33,404 bases of DNA from Deltaproteobacteria bacterium (GCA_019313245.1 JAFDBP010000187.1:1-33404); one strand, 5' to 3'. Shown: positions 25,761 to 33,404, counted from the first letter of the stretch. Made by a program: numbers and translations. The notes: generated from the sequence alone by a model not told the origin.

Positions 25761-25794
25761 GTCGATGGGGAAAAGAAGCCGCGTTTTCGGCAGG
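25761..25794. repeat. Imperfect dispersed repeat, copy A
   Basis: Plus strand GTCGATGGGGAAAAG then AAGCCGCGTTTTCGGCAGG. Copy B at 26887-26920 shares GTCGAT, a purine run and CCGCGTTTTCGGC. Weaker similarity continues about 14-19 nt to the left (GAACAC/GAAACAC). The two copies bracket the gene 25912-26817. Confidence 0.6.
25771..25791 (-). terminator. Intrinsic terminator for the Thr/Pro-linker gene
   Basis: Read on the minus strand, GCCG-AAAACG-CGGC (25791-25778) is followed by TTCTTTT. It lies about 120 nt past the stop of the minus-strand gene at 25912. The same core (CCGAAAACGCGG) recurs at 26904-26915. Confidence 0.55.
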
Positions 25795-25911
25795 AGCCGA
25801 TGATCTGCATCCGACAAAGCTGGCTCGATCAGGGGCGAACCGCGCCTTGCCGGGGGAAAGCGGTCGACCGATTGCGCTCGAGCTGTTCCTTTCGCGATCG
25901 AGAGGGATTCC

Positions 25912-26817
25912 TCAGGGCTTCGGAACGAAGGTGATCCGATCGACGTCCTTTCCGTCAGCCGAGGTTGCGATGAACTTCTCGGTAGACTGGACGACTCCCG
26001 AGCAGCCGGCCGACGAACACGAGAGGGTGCCACTCGCGCTGACGCTCGGCATTCCCGTCACATCTGTGATGCGGACATCGACTTCGCTGCCCGCGCAGAC
26101 GGGAATCCGATGTGCGGTGTCGCTCAGCGCTGCCGGATCGACGATGTTGCCCGTGACGCAGGTACTGAGTTTCGCGTTGTTGCTCGGACTCTGGCCCTTG
26201 CCAAGCGTACAGATCAGGCTGCGGGGCCAGCGATCGGCGCAGGTGGGCTCCGCCGTCGCAGTTGGTGTCGGGGTTGGCGTCAGTGTCGGTGTAGCCGTAG
26301 GCGTTGCGGTCGGAGTCGGTCGAAAGACGACTGTAACGGTCACATAGTCGACCATGCCGTTTGCTCCGCAATCGATCGTTTGCGGCGCGACCCAAGCGAT
26401 GTTGGTCGTCGTCTCCAGGAGCGTCGTCGTTGCGGTAACCTCAACAGCTTGCATCGATGGAACAAAGAGATTGCGCGCAATTATGCCGAGCTTGTCATCG
26501 TACACATACACAACCTGATCGCTGTTAGTGATCGGACCGACAGCGTAGATGTAGGTCACTTCTTCACCCAGATTCGCCTCGCATTGGTCAGCGGGCTCCG
26601 AACCAGCGACGGAACACTTCTTGTCGAATCGGCAGTAATATGCGGGAGTCGCAGTCGGGGACGCGGTCGGGGTAGAAGTCGGGGTAGGAGTCGGAGATAC
26701 AGTTGGGGTAGCGGTCGGAGTCGGGGGTAGCACTCCGGCCTGCGCGATCACCGAGACGCTGAGAGCGAATATTACCATCGATGTATCGAGGGTTCGTTTC
26801 GCGACGAGGCTCTTCAT
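25912..26817 (-). CDS. Secreted protein with two Thr/Pro linkers, unknown function
   Basis: 301 residues, starting at ATG 26817 with GGAGGAG at ideal spacing. The signal peptide covers about residues 1-28. The mature protein has a Thr/Pro/Ser linker at about 31-58, a cysteine-bearing domain (62-165) with beta-rich sequence, a second Thr/Pro linker (166-191), and a second cysteine-bearing domain (193-301) ending FVPKP. Nine or more cysteines suggest disulfides outside the cytoplasm. TPT/TATPT linkers usually join extracellular modules. No sortase, PEP-CTERM or membrane anchor is seen. The gene is less GC-rich by eye than the neighbouring nuo genes. A sigma-70-like promoter lies just upstream. 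I do not recognise the domains. Confidence 0.82.
   Translation of the reverse strand: MKSLVAKRTLDTSMVIFALSVSVIAQAGVLPPTPTATPTVSPTPTPTSTPTASPTATPAYYCRFDKKCSVAGSEPADQCEANLGEEVTYIYAVGPITNSDQVVYVYDDKLGIIARNLFVPSMQAVEVTATTTLLETTTNIAWVAPQTIDCGANGMVDYVTVTVVFRPTPTATPTATPTLTPTPTPTATAEPTCADRWPRSLICTLGKGQSPSNNAKLSTCVTGNIVDPAALSDTAHRIPVCAGSEVDVRITDVTGMPSVSASGTLSCSSAGCSGVVQSTEKFIATSADGKDVDRITFVPKP
26252..26322 (-). repeat. Low-complexity coding repeat (second Thr/Pro linker)
   Basis: Degenerate tandem of roughly 6-nt units (plus strand GTTGGTGTCGGG-like), coding alternating Thr-Pro/Ala on the minus strand. A slippage-prone tract inside the secreted protein gene. Confidence 0.7.
26642..26732 (-). repeat. 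Low-complexity coding repeat (first Thr/Pro linker)
   Basis: Degenerate tandem of GGAGTC/GGGGTA-like units on the plus strand, coding the N-terminal Thr/Pro linker. Units vary, so it is not an exact microsatellite. Confidence 0.7.
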
Positions 26818-26836
26818 GGCAACTCCTCCTCGCCGC

Positions 26837-26867
26837 ATTATGTGAATATCTGGTTGCTTCTCGTCAA
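26837..26867 (-). promoter_or_regulatory. Sigma-70-like promoter of the Thr/Pro-linker gene
   Basis: On the minus strand TTGACG (26867-26862) and CATAAT (26842-26837) are each one base from consensus, with a 19-nt spacer, slightly long. The start codon follows about 20 nt after the -10 box, leaving a short leader with the Shine-Dalgarno. Confidence 0.55.
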
Positions 26868-26886
26868 GTCGAAACACGCCTACGCG

Positions 26887-26920
26887 GTCGATAGGAAGAA
26901 AAACCGCGTTTTCGGCGAGG
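26887..26920. repeat. Imperfect dispersed repeat, copy B
   Basis: Plus strand GTCGATAGGAAGAAAAA then CCGCGTTTTCGGCGAGG, about 28 of 34 positions shared with copy A by eye alignment. It lies just upstream of the TTGACG promoter element. Confidence 0.6.
26896..26915 (-). terminator. Terminator-like hairpin downstream of nuoN
   Basis: On the minus strand CCG-AAAACG-CGG is followed by TTTTTCTT. It lies about 205 nt past the nuoN stop and directly before the next gene's promoter, a fitting place to end the complex I transcript. The stem is only 3 bp, so strength is doubtful. The remaining bases from 26921 to 27118 hold no gene that I can support. Confidence 0.4.
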
Positions 26921-27118
26921 TTCGGTACCAGATTTGGGGTTAGGCGCTCAACGCGACAAGATCGCTTCGTTCGTGTATAGGAAACGAGATTTCAACGCCT
27001 TTCGAGGCCGCCGATCGAGCCGAAGGGCGTTCTCATCGGACTCTGCTCGAGCCTCGAGTAGCGGGGCGCACCGCCGGGAGCCTCGCTCCGAAGGCGCCGT
27101 GCGCAATCCGCCGCTCGC

Positions 27119-28582
27119 TCAGTTGAGGGCGATGGAGCTCGCGTCGATGATGGCGAAGAAGTGGCGCGCCGCGTCGCTGGTCGCTTCGACGAAGGGATTG
27201 GGGTATAGGCCCATGCCGACGACGAAGGTGATGCAGATGACGATGGCGAGTTTGAGGCTGCCCGAAATGGCGACGTGACGCTGCTCGCGCGCGGGGTTGA
27301 TGTACATCGCGCGGGCGACCTGCAGGTAGTAGTAGAGCGCCACGACGGCGAGCACCGCGCCGACGACGACCAGCCAGCCGAGCCCCGCGTGCCACGCGGC
27401 GACGAAGACGTAGAGTTTGCCCCAGAAGCCGACCACGAACGGAATGCCCGCGAGCGACAGCAGGAAGAGCAGCATCGAGAGCGCCAGGCCCGGAGCGCGC
27501 TGCGAGAGCCCGTCGAAACTGTCGATGCTGTCGTCGCCCCCGGCGGCGGCGACGGCCTGTACGACCAGGAACGCGCCCATGTTGGTGACCGTGTAGCCCG
27601 CGGCGTAGAACAGCAGCACGCCGAGTCCCTCGCTGCTGTTGCTCGCAAACGCCATCAGCATGTAGCCGATCTGGGCCACGCCCGAAAATGCCAGCAGGCG
27701 CTTGACGTTCCTCTGGGGCAGCGCGAGCAGGTTGCCGATCAGGATCGTCACGAGCGACAGCGCGACGATCAGCGGCACCCAGTCGTGGCTCCAGCCGCCG
27801 CGTCCCTGCAGAAAGAGCAGCGAGAACACCGCGAAGCCCGCGAGCTTGGGCGCCACCGAGAGCAGGCTCACGAACGGCGTGCCCGAGCCCTGATAGGTGT
27901 CGGGGACCCACATGTGGAAGGGCACGACGCCGATCTTGAAGCCGAGCCCCGAGAGCACCAACAGCATGCCGAGCGTCGACAGCGGGGTGGCGGCGGCCGC
28001 GCCGAGTGCGGCGATGTTCGTGGTCTGCGCCATCCCGAACAGCAGCGAGATGCCGAGCAGGGTGATCGCCGTGCTCGTGACGCCGACCAGGTAGAACTTG
28101 AGCGCGCCCTCGGGGGTGCGCTGCTGACCGCGATCGCTGTCGTTCTTTTCGAACGCGGCGAGCACGGCGAGGGGCAGGCTCATCAACTCGAAGCAGACGA
28201 GCAGCAGGATCAGGTCCTGGGCGCCCGCGAGGAGCGTCATGCCGAGCAGCGAAAACAGCAGCAGCAGGTAGTACTCGCCCTGCCGTTGCGGGTAGCAGCG
28301 CTCGACGTGGGCCGACGAGCCGAGCGTGGCGATGATGCCCGCGATCAGGAAGATGCGCTTGAAGAGCAGCGGCCAGGCGCCGCCCACATAGGCGCCGCCG
28401 ATCGCGCTGCCGCTGGTGTCGAGCGCAAACGACGCCGCGAACACGGCGGCGAGCACGGCCGCGCTGAGCTTGGCGTTGCCGCGGCCGAGGCGCGGGAAGA
28501 TCAGGTCGACCGCCAGCAGCAACACGATGCCGCAGGCGAGCAGCAGGTCGAGACTCAGCGGTGAGATTTGTTCCCAGCTCAT
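27119..28582 (-). CDS. nuoN: NADH-quinone oxidoreductase subunit N
   Basis: 487 residues, an antiporter-like membrane subunit of complex I that forms one of the proton channels. It starts at ATG 28582, overlapping the nuoM stop by 4 nt (ATGA); a longer frame to 28711 lies inside nuoM and is rejected. About 14 hydrophobic helices are visible, with the family's central motif KFYLVGVTSTAITLLG and the proton-antiporter signature around GLGFKIGVVPFHMWVPD, including the conserved Lys and the KRLLAFSGVAQIGYML helix. It is the last gene of the nuo operon, the usual position. Confidence 0.95.
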   Translation of the reverse strand: MSWEQISPLSLDLLLACGIVLLLAVDLIFPRLGRGNAKLSAAVLAAVFAASFALDTSGSAIGGAYVGGAWPLLFKRIFLIAGIIATLGSSAHVERCYPQRQGEYYLLLLFSLLGMTLLAGAQDLILLLVCFELMSLPLAVLAAFEKNDSDRGQQRTPEGALKFYLVGVTSTAITLLGISLLFGMAQTTNIAALGAAAATPLSTLGMLLVLSGLGFKIGVVPFHMWVPDTYQGSGTPFVSLLSVAPKLAGFAVFSLLFLQGRGGWSHDWVPLIVALSLVTILIGNLLALPQRNVKRLLAFSGVAQIGYMLMAFASNSSEGLGVLLFYAAGYTVTNMGAFLVVQAVAAAGGDDSIDSFDGLSQRAPGLALSMLLFLLSLAGIPFVVGFWGKLYVFVAAWHAGLGWLVVVGAVLAVVALYYYLQVARAMYINPAREQRHVAISGSLKLAIVICITFVVGMGLYPNPFVEATSDAARHFFAIIDASSIALN

Positions 28583-30120
28583 CGCGGCTCCATCAACTGG
28601 GTGAGAATCGAGAGATAGTCCGGAGTCACGCGGTTGATCAGATCGAGGACCAACGAGGGAATGAATCCGAAGAGCACGATGGATCCGCCCAGAATCACGA
28701 GCGCGCCCCACTCCACGCCCTTCGCGTCGCTGAGATCGTGGAATTCTTCAGCCGGTCCCTCGCCCCAGAAGATGCGGCGGGATGCGCGCAGCACGTAGAC
28801 GGCGGTGATGAAGGCGCCGAGGATGCCCGGGATCGCCCACCAGGGGTGGAGGCTCTTCCAGGCGCCGATGAAGACCAGCACCTCGGCCACGAAGCCCGCG
28901 GTGCCGGGCAGGCCGAGCGAGGAGAGACAGGCGAGCGTGAAGAACGTCGCGACGCCGGGCATGCGCAGCCCGAAGCCGCCCATCGACGGCATGTGACGGG
29001 TGTGGGCGCGGCCGTAGACGAGGCCGACGAGCGCGAAGAAGAGGCCCGTCATCAGGCCGTGCGCGAACATCTGGTACACGGCGCCGTTCCAGCCCTCGAC
29101 CGTCAGGGTCGCCGCGCCGAGCATCACGACGCCCATGTGGCTCACCGACGAGTAGGCGACGACGTATTTCAGATCGCGCTGGCTCATCGCCGACAGCGCG
29201 CCGTAGACGATGTTGACCACCGCGACGCAGCCGACGAGCGGCGCCCAGGCGATGGCAGCCTCGGGCATCATCATGAAGCCGACGCGCATGATTCCGAAGG
29301 CGCCGAGTTTCATCAGCACGCCCGCGTGCAGCATCGACACCGCGGTGGGCGCGGAGGCGTGGCCGTCCGGCGACCAGGTGTGGAACGGGAAGACGCCCGC
29401 GAGCGCGCCGAAGCCGAGCCAGCACAGCGGGAAGCACCACATCTGCAGCGAGCGGTCGTAGTCGTATGCACCGAGCACCTGCATGTCGAAGCTGTTCTGG
29501 CCGGTCGCGAGGTACATCGCGAGCATCACCGCGATGATGAACGCCGAGCCCACCAGCAGCATCAGCGTGAGCTTCATCGCCGCGTACTCGCGGCCGCCGA
29601 TGTCGAAGAGCCTCCACACGTACTTGAAGGGGCCGGCCTCGGTCACCGCGTGGCTGCTGCCCCAGATGCCGATCAGCAGGTACATGGGCAGCACGGCGAT
29701 CTCGTAGAAGAGGAAGAAGATGAAGAGATCCTGCGAGACGAAGACGCCGAAGACGCCCGTCACCAGCACGAGAAGCGTGATGAAGAAGTTCTTCGAGCGG
29801 TCGTCGAGCGTCCAGCTCGCGAGCACGCCGGCCACGATGACCAGGCCGGTCAAGAGCAGCAGCGACACCCCCCAACCGTCGACCGCAAAGCGCAGCGCGA
29901 TGCCGAAGTTGGGCACGAGCGCGTGGTTTTCGACCATCTGGAAGCCGCCCGCGCCCATGTCGTAGCGCAGCGCGACCAGGATGCTGGCGAGCAGCGAATA
30001 GCCGGAACCGAAGAGCGAAATCAGGCGCACGCCGAGGCGGTTGCGGTCCGGAACGAACAGCAGCAGGACCGCCGCCAGGAAGGGCATCGCCACGATGCTG
30101 CTGAGCAACAAGCCGCTCAC
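28579..30120 (-). CDS. nuoM: NADH-quinone oxidoreductase subunit M
   Basis: 513 residues, the second antiporter-like proton-pumping subunit of complex I. About 14 hydrophobic segments. FFLFYEIAVLPMYLLIGIWG carries the essential Glu (Glu140 here, Glu144 in E. coli NuoM); FPFHTWSPDGHASAPTAVSM with the following LHAGVLMKLGAFG shows the TM7-TM8 Lys region. Start ATG 30120 overlaps the nuoL stop by 4 nt. Length is normal (about 500-510). Confidence 0.96.
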   Translation of the reverse strand: MSGLLLSSIVAMPFLAAVLLLFVPDRNRLGVRLISLFGSGYSLLASILVALRYDMGAGGFQMVENHALVPNFGIALRFAVDGWGVSLLLLTGLVIVAGVLASWTLDDRSKNFFITLLVLVTGVFGVFVSQDLFIFFLFYEIAVLPMYLLIGIWGSSHAVTEAGPFKYVWRLFDIGGREYAAMKLTLMLLVGSAFIIAVMLAMYLATGQNSFDMQVLGAYDYDRSLQMWCFPLCWLGFGALAGVFPFHTWSPDGHASAPTAVSMLHAGVLMKLGAFGIMRVGFMMMPEAAIAWAPLVGCVAVVNIVYGALSAMSQRDLKYVVAYSSVSHMGVVMLGAATLTVEGWNGAVYQMFAHGLMTGLFFALVGLVYGRAHTRHMPSMGGFGLRMPGVATFFTLACLSSLGLPGTAGFVAEVLVFIGAWKSLHPWWAIPGILGAFITAVYVLRASRRIFWGEGPAEEFHDLSDAKGVEWGALVILGGSIVLFGFIPSLVLDLINRVTPDYLSILTQLMEPR

Positions 30121-31931
30121 CTCGAGAGCCCCCAGAAGACGATGACGACCGCGCCCGCGACGACCGCGTAGACGTAGTCACGCACGTTGCCGGTCTGGAT
30201 CCTGCGCAGCCAGCGTCCCGACGTGATCGTCGACCAGCCGATCCAGTTCATCACGCCGTCGATCACGTAGCGATCGAAGAATCCCACCGCGTCGGCGAGG
30301 ACGAGTGCGCCGCGCCGATAGGCGAACTCGAAGAAGCGATCCACCAGGCCCGAGCGCGCGAGCCAAGCGATCGGCGCGACGAAGCGGAAGGCCTGTGGGC
30401 TCAGCCGGTGCGAGCCGTAGATCAACCACGAGAGCAACAGGCCGATCAGCGCGCAGGTGGTGCCGAGGATGCCCGACATGCCGAGGTGGAAGTGGTAGGT
30501 CCCGCCCGCGAGCGCTGCGAAGTCGGAGCCGAAGTAGCCGATCCCGACCGCTCCCGCGGCGAGCAGCCAGAGCGGCCCCGTCATGCTGAAGCCGCTCTCG
30601 TGAGCGCCCTCGGACGTCGGCGAGAACGGGCCGAAGATCGAGAGGAAGACCGCGCGCCCCATGTAGAAGGCGGTCAGGAAGGCCGCGGCGATCAGCATCA
30701 GCCACGGCACGAACATGCCCGCCTCGTGCACGGCTTCGAGGATGAGATCCTTGCTGAAGAAGCCCGCGAAGCCGGGAATGCCCGCGAGCGCGAGGGCCCC
30801 GACGATGAAGACCGTCGAGGTGGCCTTCATGCGGCGCCCCAGACCGCCCATCGCGGACATCTCGTTGCTGTGGACGGCGTGGATCATGCTGCCCGCGGCG
30901 AGGAACAGCAGCGCCTTGAAGAACGCGTGGGTGGTCAGGTGGAAGTAACCCGCCATCGACGCGCCCGCGCCGAGCGCGCAGACCATGTAGCCGAGCTGCG
31001 AGCAGGTCGAGTACGCGAGCACGCGCTTGATGTCGGTCTGCACGGTCGCGATCACCGCGGCGAACAGCGCCGTGAAGCCGCCGATCCAGGCCATCACCAG
31101 CTGCGTGGTCGGAGCCTGCGCGAACAGCGGATCGGCGCGCACCACGAGGTAGACGCCCGCGGCCACCATGGTCGCCGCGTGCAGCAGCGCCGAAACCGGC
31201 GTCGGGCCCTCCATCGCGTTGGGCAGCCAGATGTGCAGCGGAAACTGGGCCGATTTTCCGACCACGGCGAGAAACATCAGCAGCGTGATCGCGGTCGCCC
31301 AGCCCTTCGACAAAGTGGCGGTCCACTCGAAGCCACCGGTCACCGCGAACAGACAGATCAGGCCGAGCAGCAGGCCGATGTCGGCGAACTTGGTCACCCA
31401 GATCGCCTTGACGGAGGCCTTGGCGGCGCTGGGCTTCTGGAAGTAGAAGCCGATCAGCAGGTAGCTCGTCAGCCCGACCAGCTCCCAACCCGCGAACAGC
31501 TGGAGCATGTTCGGGGCGATCACCAGCAGCAGCATGGTGAAGATGAAGAACGAGTGGTAGCCGAAGTAGCGCCCGCGCGCGGCGGGCGGCTCGTCGGCCA
31601 TGTAGCCGAGCGAGAAGATCTGTACGCAGGCCGCGACGAGCGTCACCACCACGGACATCGAGACCGAAGTGCCGTCGAGGTGGACGCCGACCTGGGCGAG
31701 CGCGGCGGGGCCGTTGGGCAACCAGCGCACGACTTCGTGAATCACCCGGTCGGGCTGGGCGATCTGCTGAACCAACAGCGCGAGCGACGCGCCCAGCGAG
31801 ACCAGCGCCGCCGCCACCGAGAGCAGTGCGGCGGGCATGCCCGCGTACCGCAGCGGTGCCACCACGGCGATGATGAACGCCGCGGCGAGCGGAACGAAGA
31901 GTGCAATCAACGCGTATTCGATGGGAGTCAT
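30117..31931 (-). CDS. nuoL: NADH-quinone oxidoreductase subunit L
   Basis: 604 residues, the most distal antiporter-like pumping subunit of complex I, with the long lateral helix at its C-terminal end. LFAGWELVGLTSYLLIGF holds the conserved Glu150 (Glu144 in E. coli), AIWVTKFADIGLLLG the lysine helix, and LHIWLPNAMEGPTPVSALLHAATMV the signature of TM7-8. The length matches the usual 600-650. It starts at ATG 31931, 9 nt after nuoK. Confidence 0.96.
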   Translation of the reverse strand: MTPIEYALIALFVPLAAAFIIAVVAPLRYAGMPAALLSVAAALVSLGASLALLVQQIAQPDRVIHEVVRWLPNGPAALAQVGVHLDGTSVSMSVVVTLVAACVQIFSLGYMADEPPAARGRYFGYHSFFIFTMLLLVIAPNMLQLFAGWELVGLTSYLLIGFYFQKPSAAKASVKAIWVTKFADIGLLLGLICLFAVTGGFEWTATLSKGWATAITLLMFLAVVGKSAQFPLHIWLPNAMEGPTPVSALLHAATMVAAGVYLVVRADPLFAQAPTTQLVMAWIGGFTALFAAVIATVQTDIKRVLAYSTCSQLGYMVCALGAGASMAGYFHLTTHAFFKALLFLAAGSMIHAVHSNEMSAMGGLGRRMKATSTVFIVGALALAGIPGFAGFFSKDLILEAVHEAGMFVPWLMLIAAAFLTAFYMGRAVFLSIFGPFSPTSEGAHESGFSMTGPLWLLAAGAVGIGYFGSDFAALAGGTYHFHLGMSGILGTTCALIGLLLSWLIYGSHRLSPQAFRFVAPIAWLARSGLVDRFFEFAYRRGALVLADAVGFFDRYVIDGVMNWIGWSTITSGRWLRRIQTGNVRDYVYAVVAGAVVIVFWGLSR

Positions 31932-31940
31932 ACGATTACG

Positions 31941-32240
31941 TCAGTGCCTCAGTTCGTTCGCGGAATCGATGGCGATTTCGCGACGCCAGCGGAAGAGCAA
32001 GATGACGATCGCCAGCCCCACGACGACTTCAGCCACGGTGAGGGCGATCGTGAACACCGCGAAGACCTGTCCGGTCACGCCGCCCGCGAGGCGCGCGAAC
32101 GCGACCAGATTGATCGTCACGGCATTGATCATCAGTTCGGCGGAGAGCAGCAGCGCGATCGCGTTGCGCCGCGTGACGAGCCCGTAGATCCCCATGCAGA
32201 ACAGGGCGCTGGTCAGCAAGAGCAGCGTCTGCATCGTCAC
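31941..32240 (-). CDS. nuoK: NADH-quinone oxidoreductase subunit K
   Basis: About 99 residues. I prefer GTG 32240, which overlaps the nuoJ stop as GTGA and has AGGAG 9 nt upstream; ATG 32234 would give 97 residues. The three helices carry two essential glutamates, in LLLSAELMINAVTINL (Glu35) and LTVAEVVVGLAIVI (Glu71), matching Glu36 and Glu72 of E. coli and supporting the longer start. NuoK forms part of the membrane proton path in complex I. A longer frame upstream to 32453 runs inside nuoJ and is rejected. Confidence 0.95.
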   Translation of the reverse strand: MTMQTLLLLTSALFCMGIYGLVTRRNAIALLLSAELMINAVTINLVAFARLAGGVTGQVFAVFTIALTVAEVVVGLAIVILLFRWRREIAIDSANELRH

Positions 32241-32770
32241 GGGCGGCCACTCCTGCGATACACGGTCTCGGGTTCGTCGCCGAAGTCGCGCTGTCGGCCG
32301 AGCACGATCGCGCCGATCATCGCCGCCAGCAGCAGCACGGACAGCGCCTCGAAGGCGATCAGGTGATCGGTCAGGAACGCGCGGCCGATCTCGACCGCGG
32401 GGATCGGTTCGGAAGCAGGCCAGGCGGGAAGCTCCGTGCGAAAGATTGCGCACGCCATCGCGCCGAACAGCGCCAGCGCACCCAGCGCGCCGGGCAGCCG
32501 CCGCGAGCTGTCGACCTCGACGCCGATTTCGCGGTGGCGGCGAGTCAGCATCACGCCGAAGAGCATCAGCGTGATCACGCCGCCCGTGTAGAGCAGCAGC
32601 TGGATGCCGGCCAGAAACGGCGCGCTCAGCAGCAGGAACATGCCCGCCGTGAGCACGAGCACGACGCCGAGCCAGAGCACGGCGTGCACGAGATCGCGAG
32701 ACGAGACGACCTTCGCGGCGCTCACCAGGATCGCGGCAGCAACGGCAAAGAAGATTGACGACTCGGTCAT
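32237..32770 (-). CDS. nuoJ: NADH-quinone oxidoreductase subunit J
   Basis: 177 residues with five hydrophobic helices, typical for this small complex I membrane subunit. Recognisable features are SSRDLVHAVLWLGVVLVLTAGMFLLLSAPFLAGIQLLLYTGG split over helices 2 and 3, with the Tyr-Thr-Gly-Gly region and the GVMLTRR turn. Start ATG 32770 overlaps nuoI by 4 nt. Confidence 0.95.
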   Translation of the reverse strand: MTESSIFFAVAAAILVSAAKVVSSRDLVHAVLWLGVVLVLTAGMFLLLSAPFLAGIQLLLYTGGVITLMLFGVMLTRRHREIGVEVDSSRRLPGALGALALFGAMACAIFRTELPAWPASEPIPAVEIGRAFLTDHLIAFEALSVLLLAAMIGAIVLGRQRDFGDEPETVYRRSGRP

Positions 32771-33324
32771 GACGAGCCTTCCGGTACGGGTTCGGCGCCC
32801 TGGGGCGGAGCCTCCGCCTTCGGTTCGGGGGCGGGCAGGCCGCGCTTTGGGTCCTGCATCGACATCAGTTTCGAACCCGAACCCCAGCTGTGCGCGATCT
32901 TTTCATTTGCATAGAGGCGTTCCATCGTGAGGAAGAGGCCCTCGCGGCTGAGTTCTGGCTTGGCGAGTTCGCGCAACATGATGATCGCATCCGTGGGGCA
33001 GACCTGAACGCAGAGTTCGCAGAAGATGCACGCGTTCAAGTCGAGCGTGAAATCTTCGAGGTAGTTGCGCTTCTTGCCCGTCACGGGTGATTCGCGCTTG
33101 CCCGCGGGCTTGACGGTGATGATGCGAGACGGGCAGATGCGCTCGCACGCCAGGCACGCGATGCAGGCCTCGTCGCCGCCCTCGTCGTGCACCAGTGCGA
33201 AGCTGGTCCGATAGCGTTCGGGGCGTACGCGGTCCTCCGCCGGGTACTGGACGGTGGTCGGCGGGCGAAACACATTTCGCATCGTCACGATCATCGCTCG
33301 CACCGTGTCGATCAAGTAGCGCAT
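32767..33324 (-). CDS. nuoI: NADH-quinone oxidoreductase subunit I (8Fe ferredoxin)
   Basis: 185 residues. Two [4Fe-4S] motifs, CIACLACERICP (54-65) and CIFCELCVQVCP (99-110), hold clusters N6a and N6b that carry electrons to N2 and quinone. Start ATG 33324 overlaps the nuoH stop (TGATG). Residues after about 150 form a Pro/Ala/Glu-rich tail (PAPEPKAEAPPQGAEP) beyond the conserved fold, probably disordered and lineage-specific. Confidence 0.96.
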   Translation of the reverse strand: MRYLIDTVRAMIVTMRNVFRPPTTVQYPAEDRVRPERYRTSFALVHDEGGDEACIACLACERICPSRIITVKPAGKRESPVTGKKRNYLEDFTLDLNACIFCELCVQVCPTDAIIMLRELAKPELSREGLFLTMERLYANEKIAHSWGSGSKLMSMQDPKRGLPAPEPKAEAPPQGAEPVPEGSS

Positions 33325-33404
33325 CAAGCACCCGCCCCGCGGTAATGCACGTAGAGCGCGGCGAGCATGACGAGCAACAGGCTGAGCGGAAGCAGGTATT
33401 TCCA
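33324..33404 (-). CDS. nuoH: NADH-quinone oxidoreductase subunit H, C-terminal fragment
   Basis: The last 26 residues of a protein cut by the right window edge, beginning WKYLLPLSLLLVMLAALYVH and ending GAGA before TGA at 33326-33324. The W-K-x-L-L-P-L-x-L-x-N/L pattern and hydrophobic end match the C-terminal helix of NuoH, the quinone-site membrane subunit, and the position before nuoI is standard. Confidence 0.85.
   Translation of the reverse strand, partial: WKYLLPLSLLLVMLAALYVHYRGAGA

Noticed and set aside
26252-26732. CRISPR-like or satellite array
   Set aside because: The repeats are 6-nt degenerate units within a coding frame giving Thr/Pro linkers; no spacers of regular length and no cas genes.
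25761-26920. Composite transposon or IS flanked by direct repeats
   Set aside because: No transposase, no terminal inverted repeats, and the repeats carry terminator features that explain them more simply.
27275-30171. Long plus-strand frames (about 429 and 536 codons) opposite nuoN and nuoM
   Set aside because: Same antisense artefact; no domain seen and no ribosome-binding site.
30408-32366. Plus-strand open frame of about 652 codons opposite nuoL-nuoJ
   Set aside because: Composition is Arg, His, Glu, Ala-rich in the manner of antisense frames, and it crosses four conserved nuo genes.

Overview
The window is high-GC, gene-dense bacterial DNA with no rRNA, tRNA, CRISPR array or insertion sequence that I can see. 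The organism is Gram-negative: there is a Pal lipoprotein, ExbB/ExbD-type proteins, several lipoprotein signal peptides and a Tat-exported periplasmic enzyme. The gene content (TPR-rich envelope operon with ExbBD, selenocysteine formate dehydrogenase with a HybB/NrfD-type membrane subunit, several sulfatases, Thr/Pro-linker secreted protein) fits a lineage of the former Deltaproteobacteria such as Myxococcota or a relative. That placement is inference; no marker gene is present.

Layout, left to right. Positions 1-7366 (minus) hold an envelope operon, transcribed right to left: a coiled-coil exported protein, a TPR/coiled-coil periplasmic protein, a very large TPR lipoprotein, a small TPR lipoprotein, a 100-residue exported protein, an ExbB/TolQ proton-channel protein and the start of an ExbD/TolR protein cut by the window edge. 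A divergent plus-strand gene of unknown function (7781-8536) and a Pal lipoprotein (8645-9163, minus) converge on a strong hairpin. Positions 9413-15045 (minus) hold a formate dehydrogenase operon: a Tat-exported molybdenum/tungsten catalytic subunit with an in-frame UGA read as selenocysteine and a SECIS hairpin just after it, a four-cluster ferredoxin subunit, a HybB/NrfD-like quinone-site subunit and a membrane-anchored diheme cytochrome c. Positions 15273-17459 (minus) encode an unusual fusion of a dicarboxylate/amino-acid symporter with a periplasmic solute-binding domain. Two convergent sulfatase-family genes follow (17815-19443 plus; 19520-21370 minus).

Positions 21599-25720 (plus) hold the most interesting cassette: four genes joined by stop/start overlaps, encoding a C39-like cysteine peptidase, an ATP-grasp ligase with an RLAN N-terminal domain, a GCS2-type glutamate-cysteine-ligase homologue and an N-formylglutamate-amidohydrolase-like enzyme. 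Together they look like a peptide or amino-acid amide synthesis and trimming pathway of unknown product.

Positions 25912-26817 (minus) encode a secreted protein with two Thr/Pro linkers, bracketed by two copies of an imperfect repeat that contains terminator-like hairpins. Positions 27119-33404 (minus) are the distal part of a complex I operon, nuoH (3' end only), I, J, K, L, M, N, with mostly 1-4 nt overlaps. Formate oxidation and complex I would both feed the quinone pool, so the window carries two respiratory entry points.
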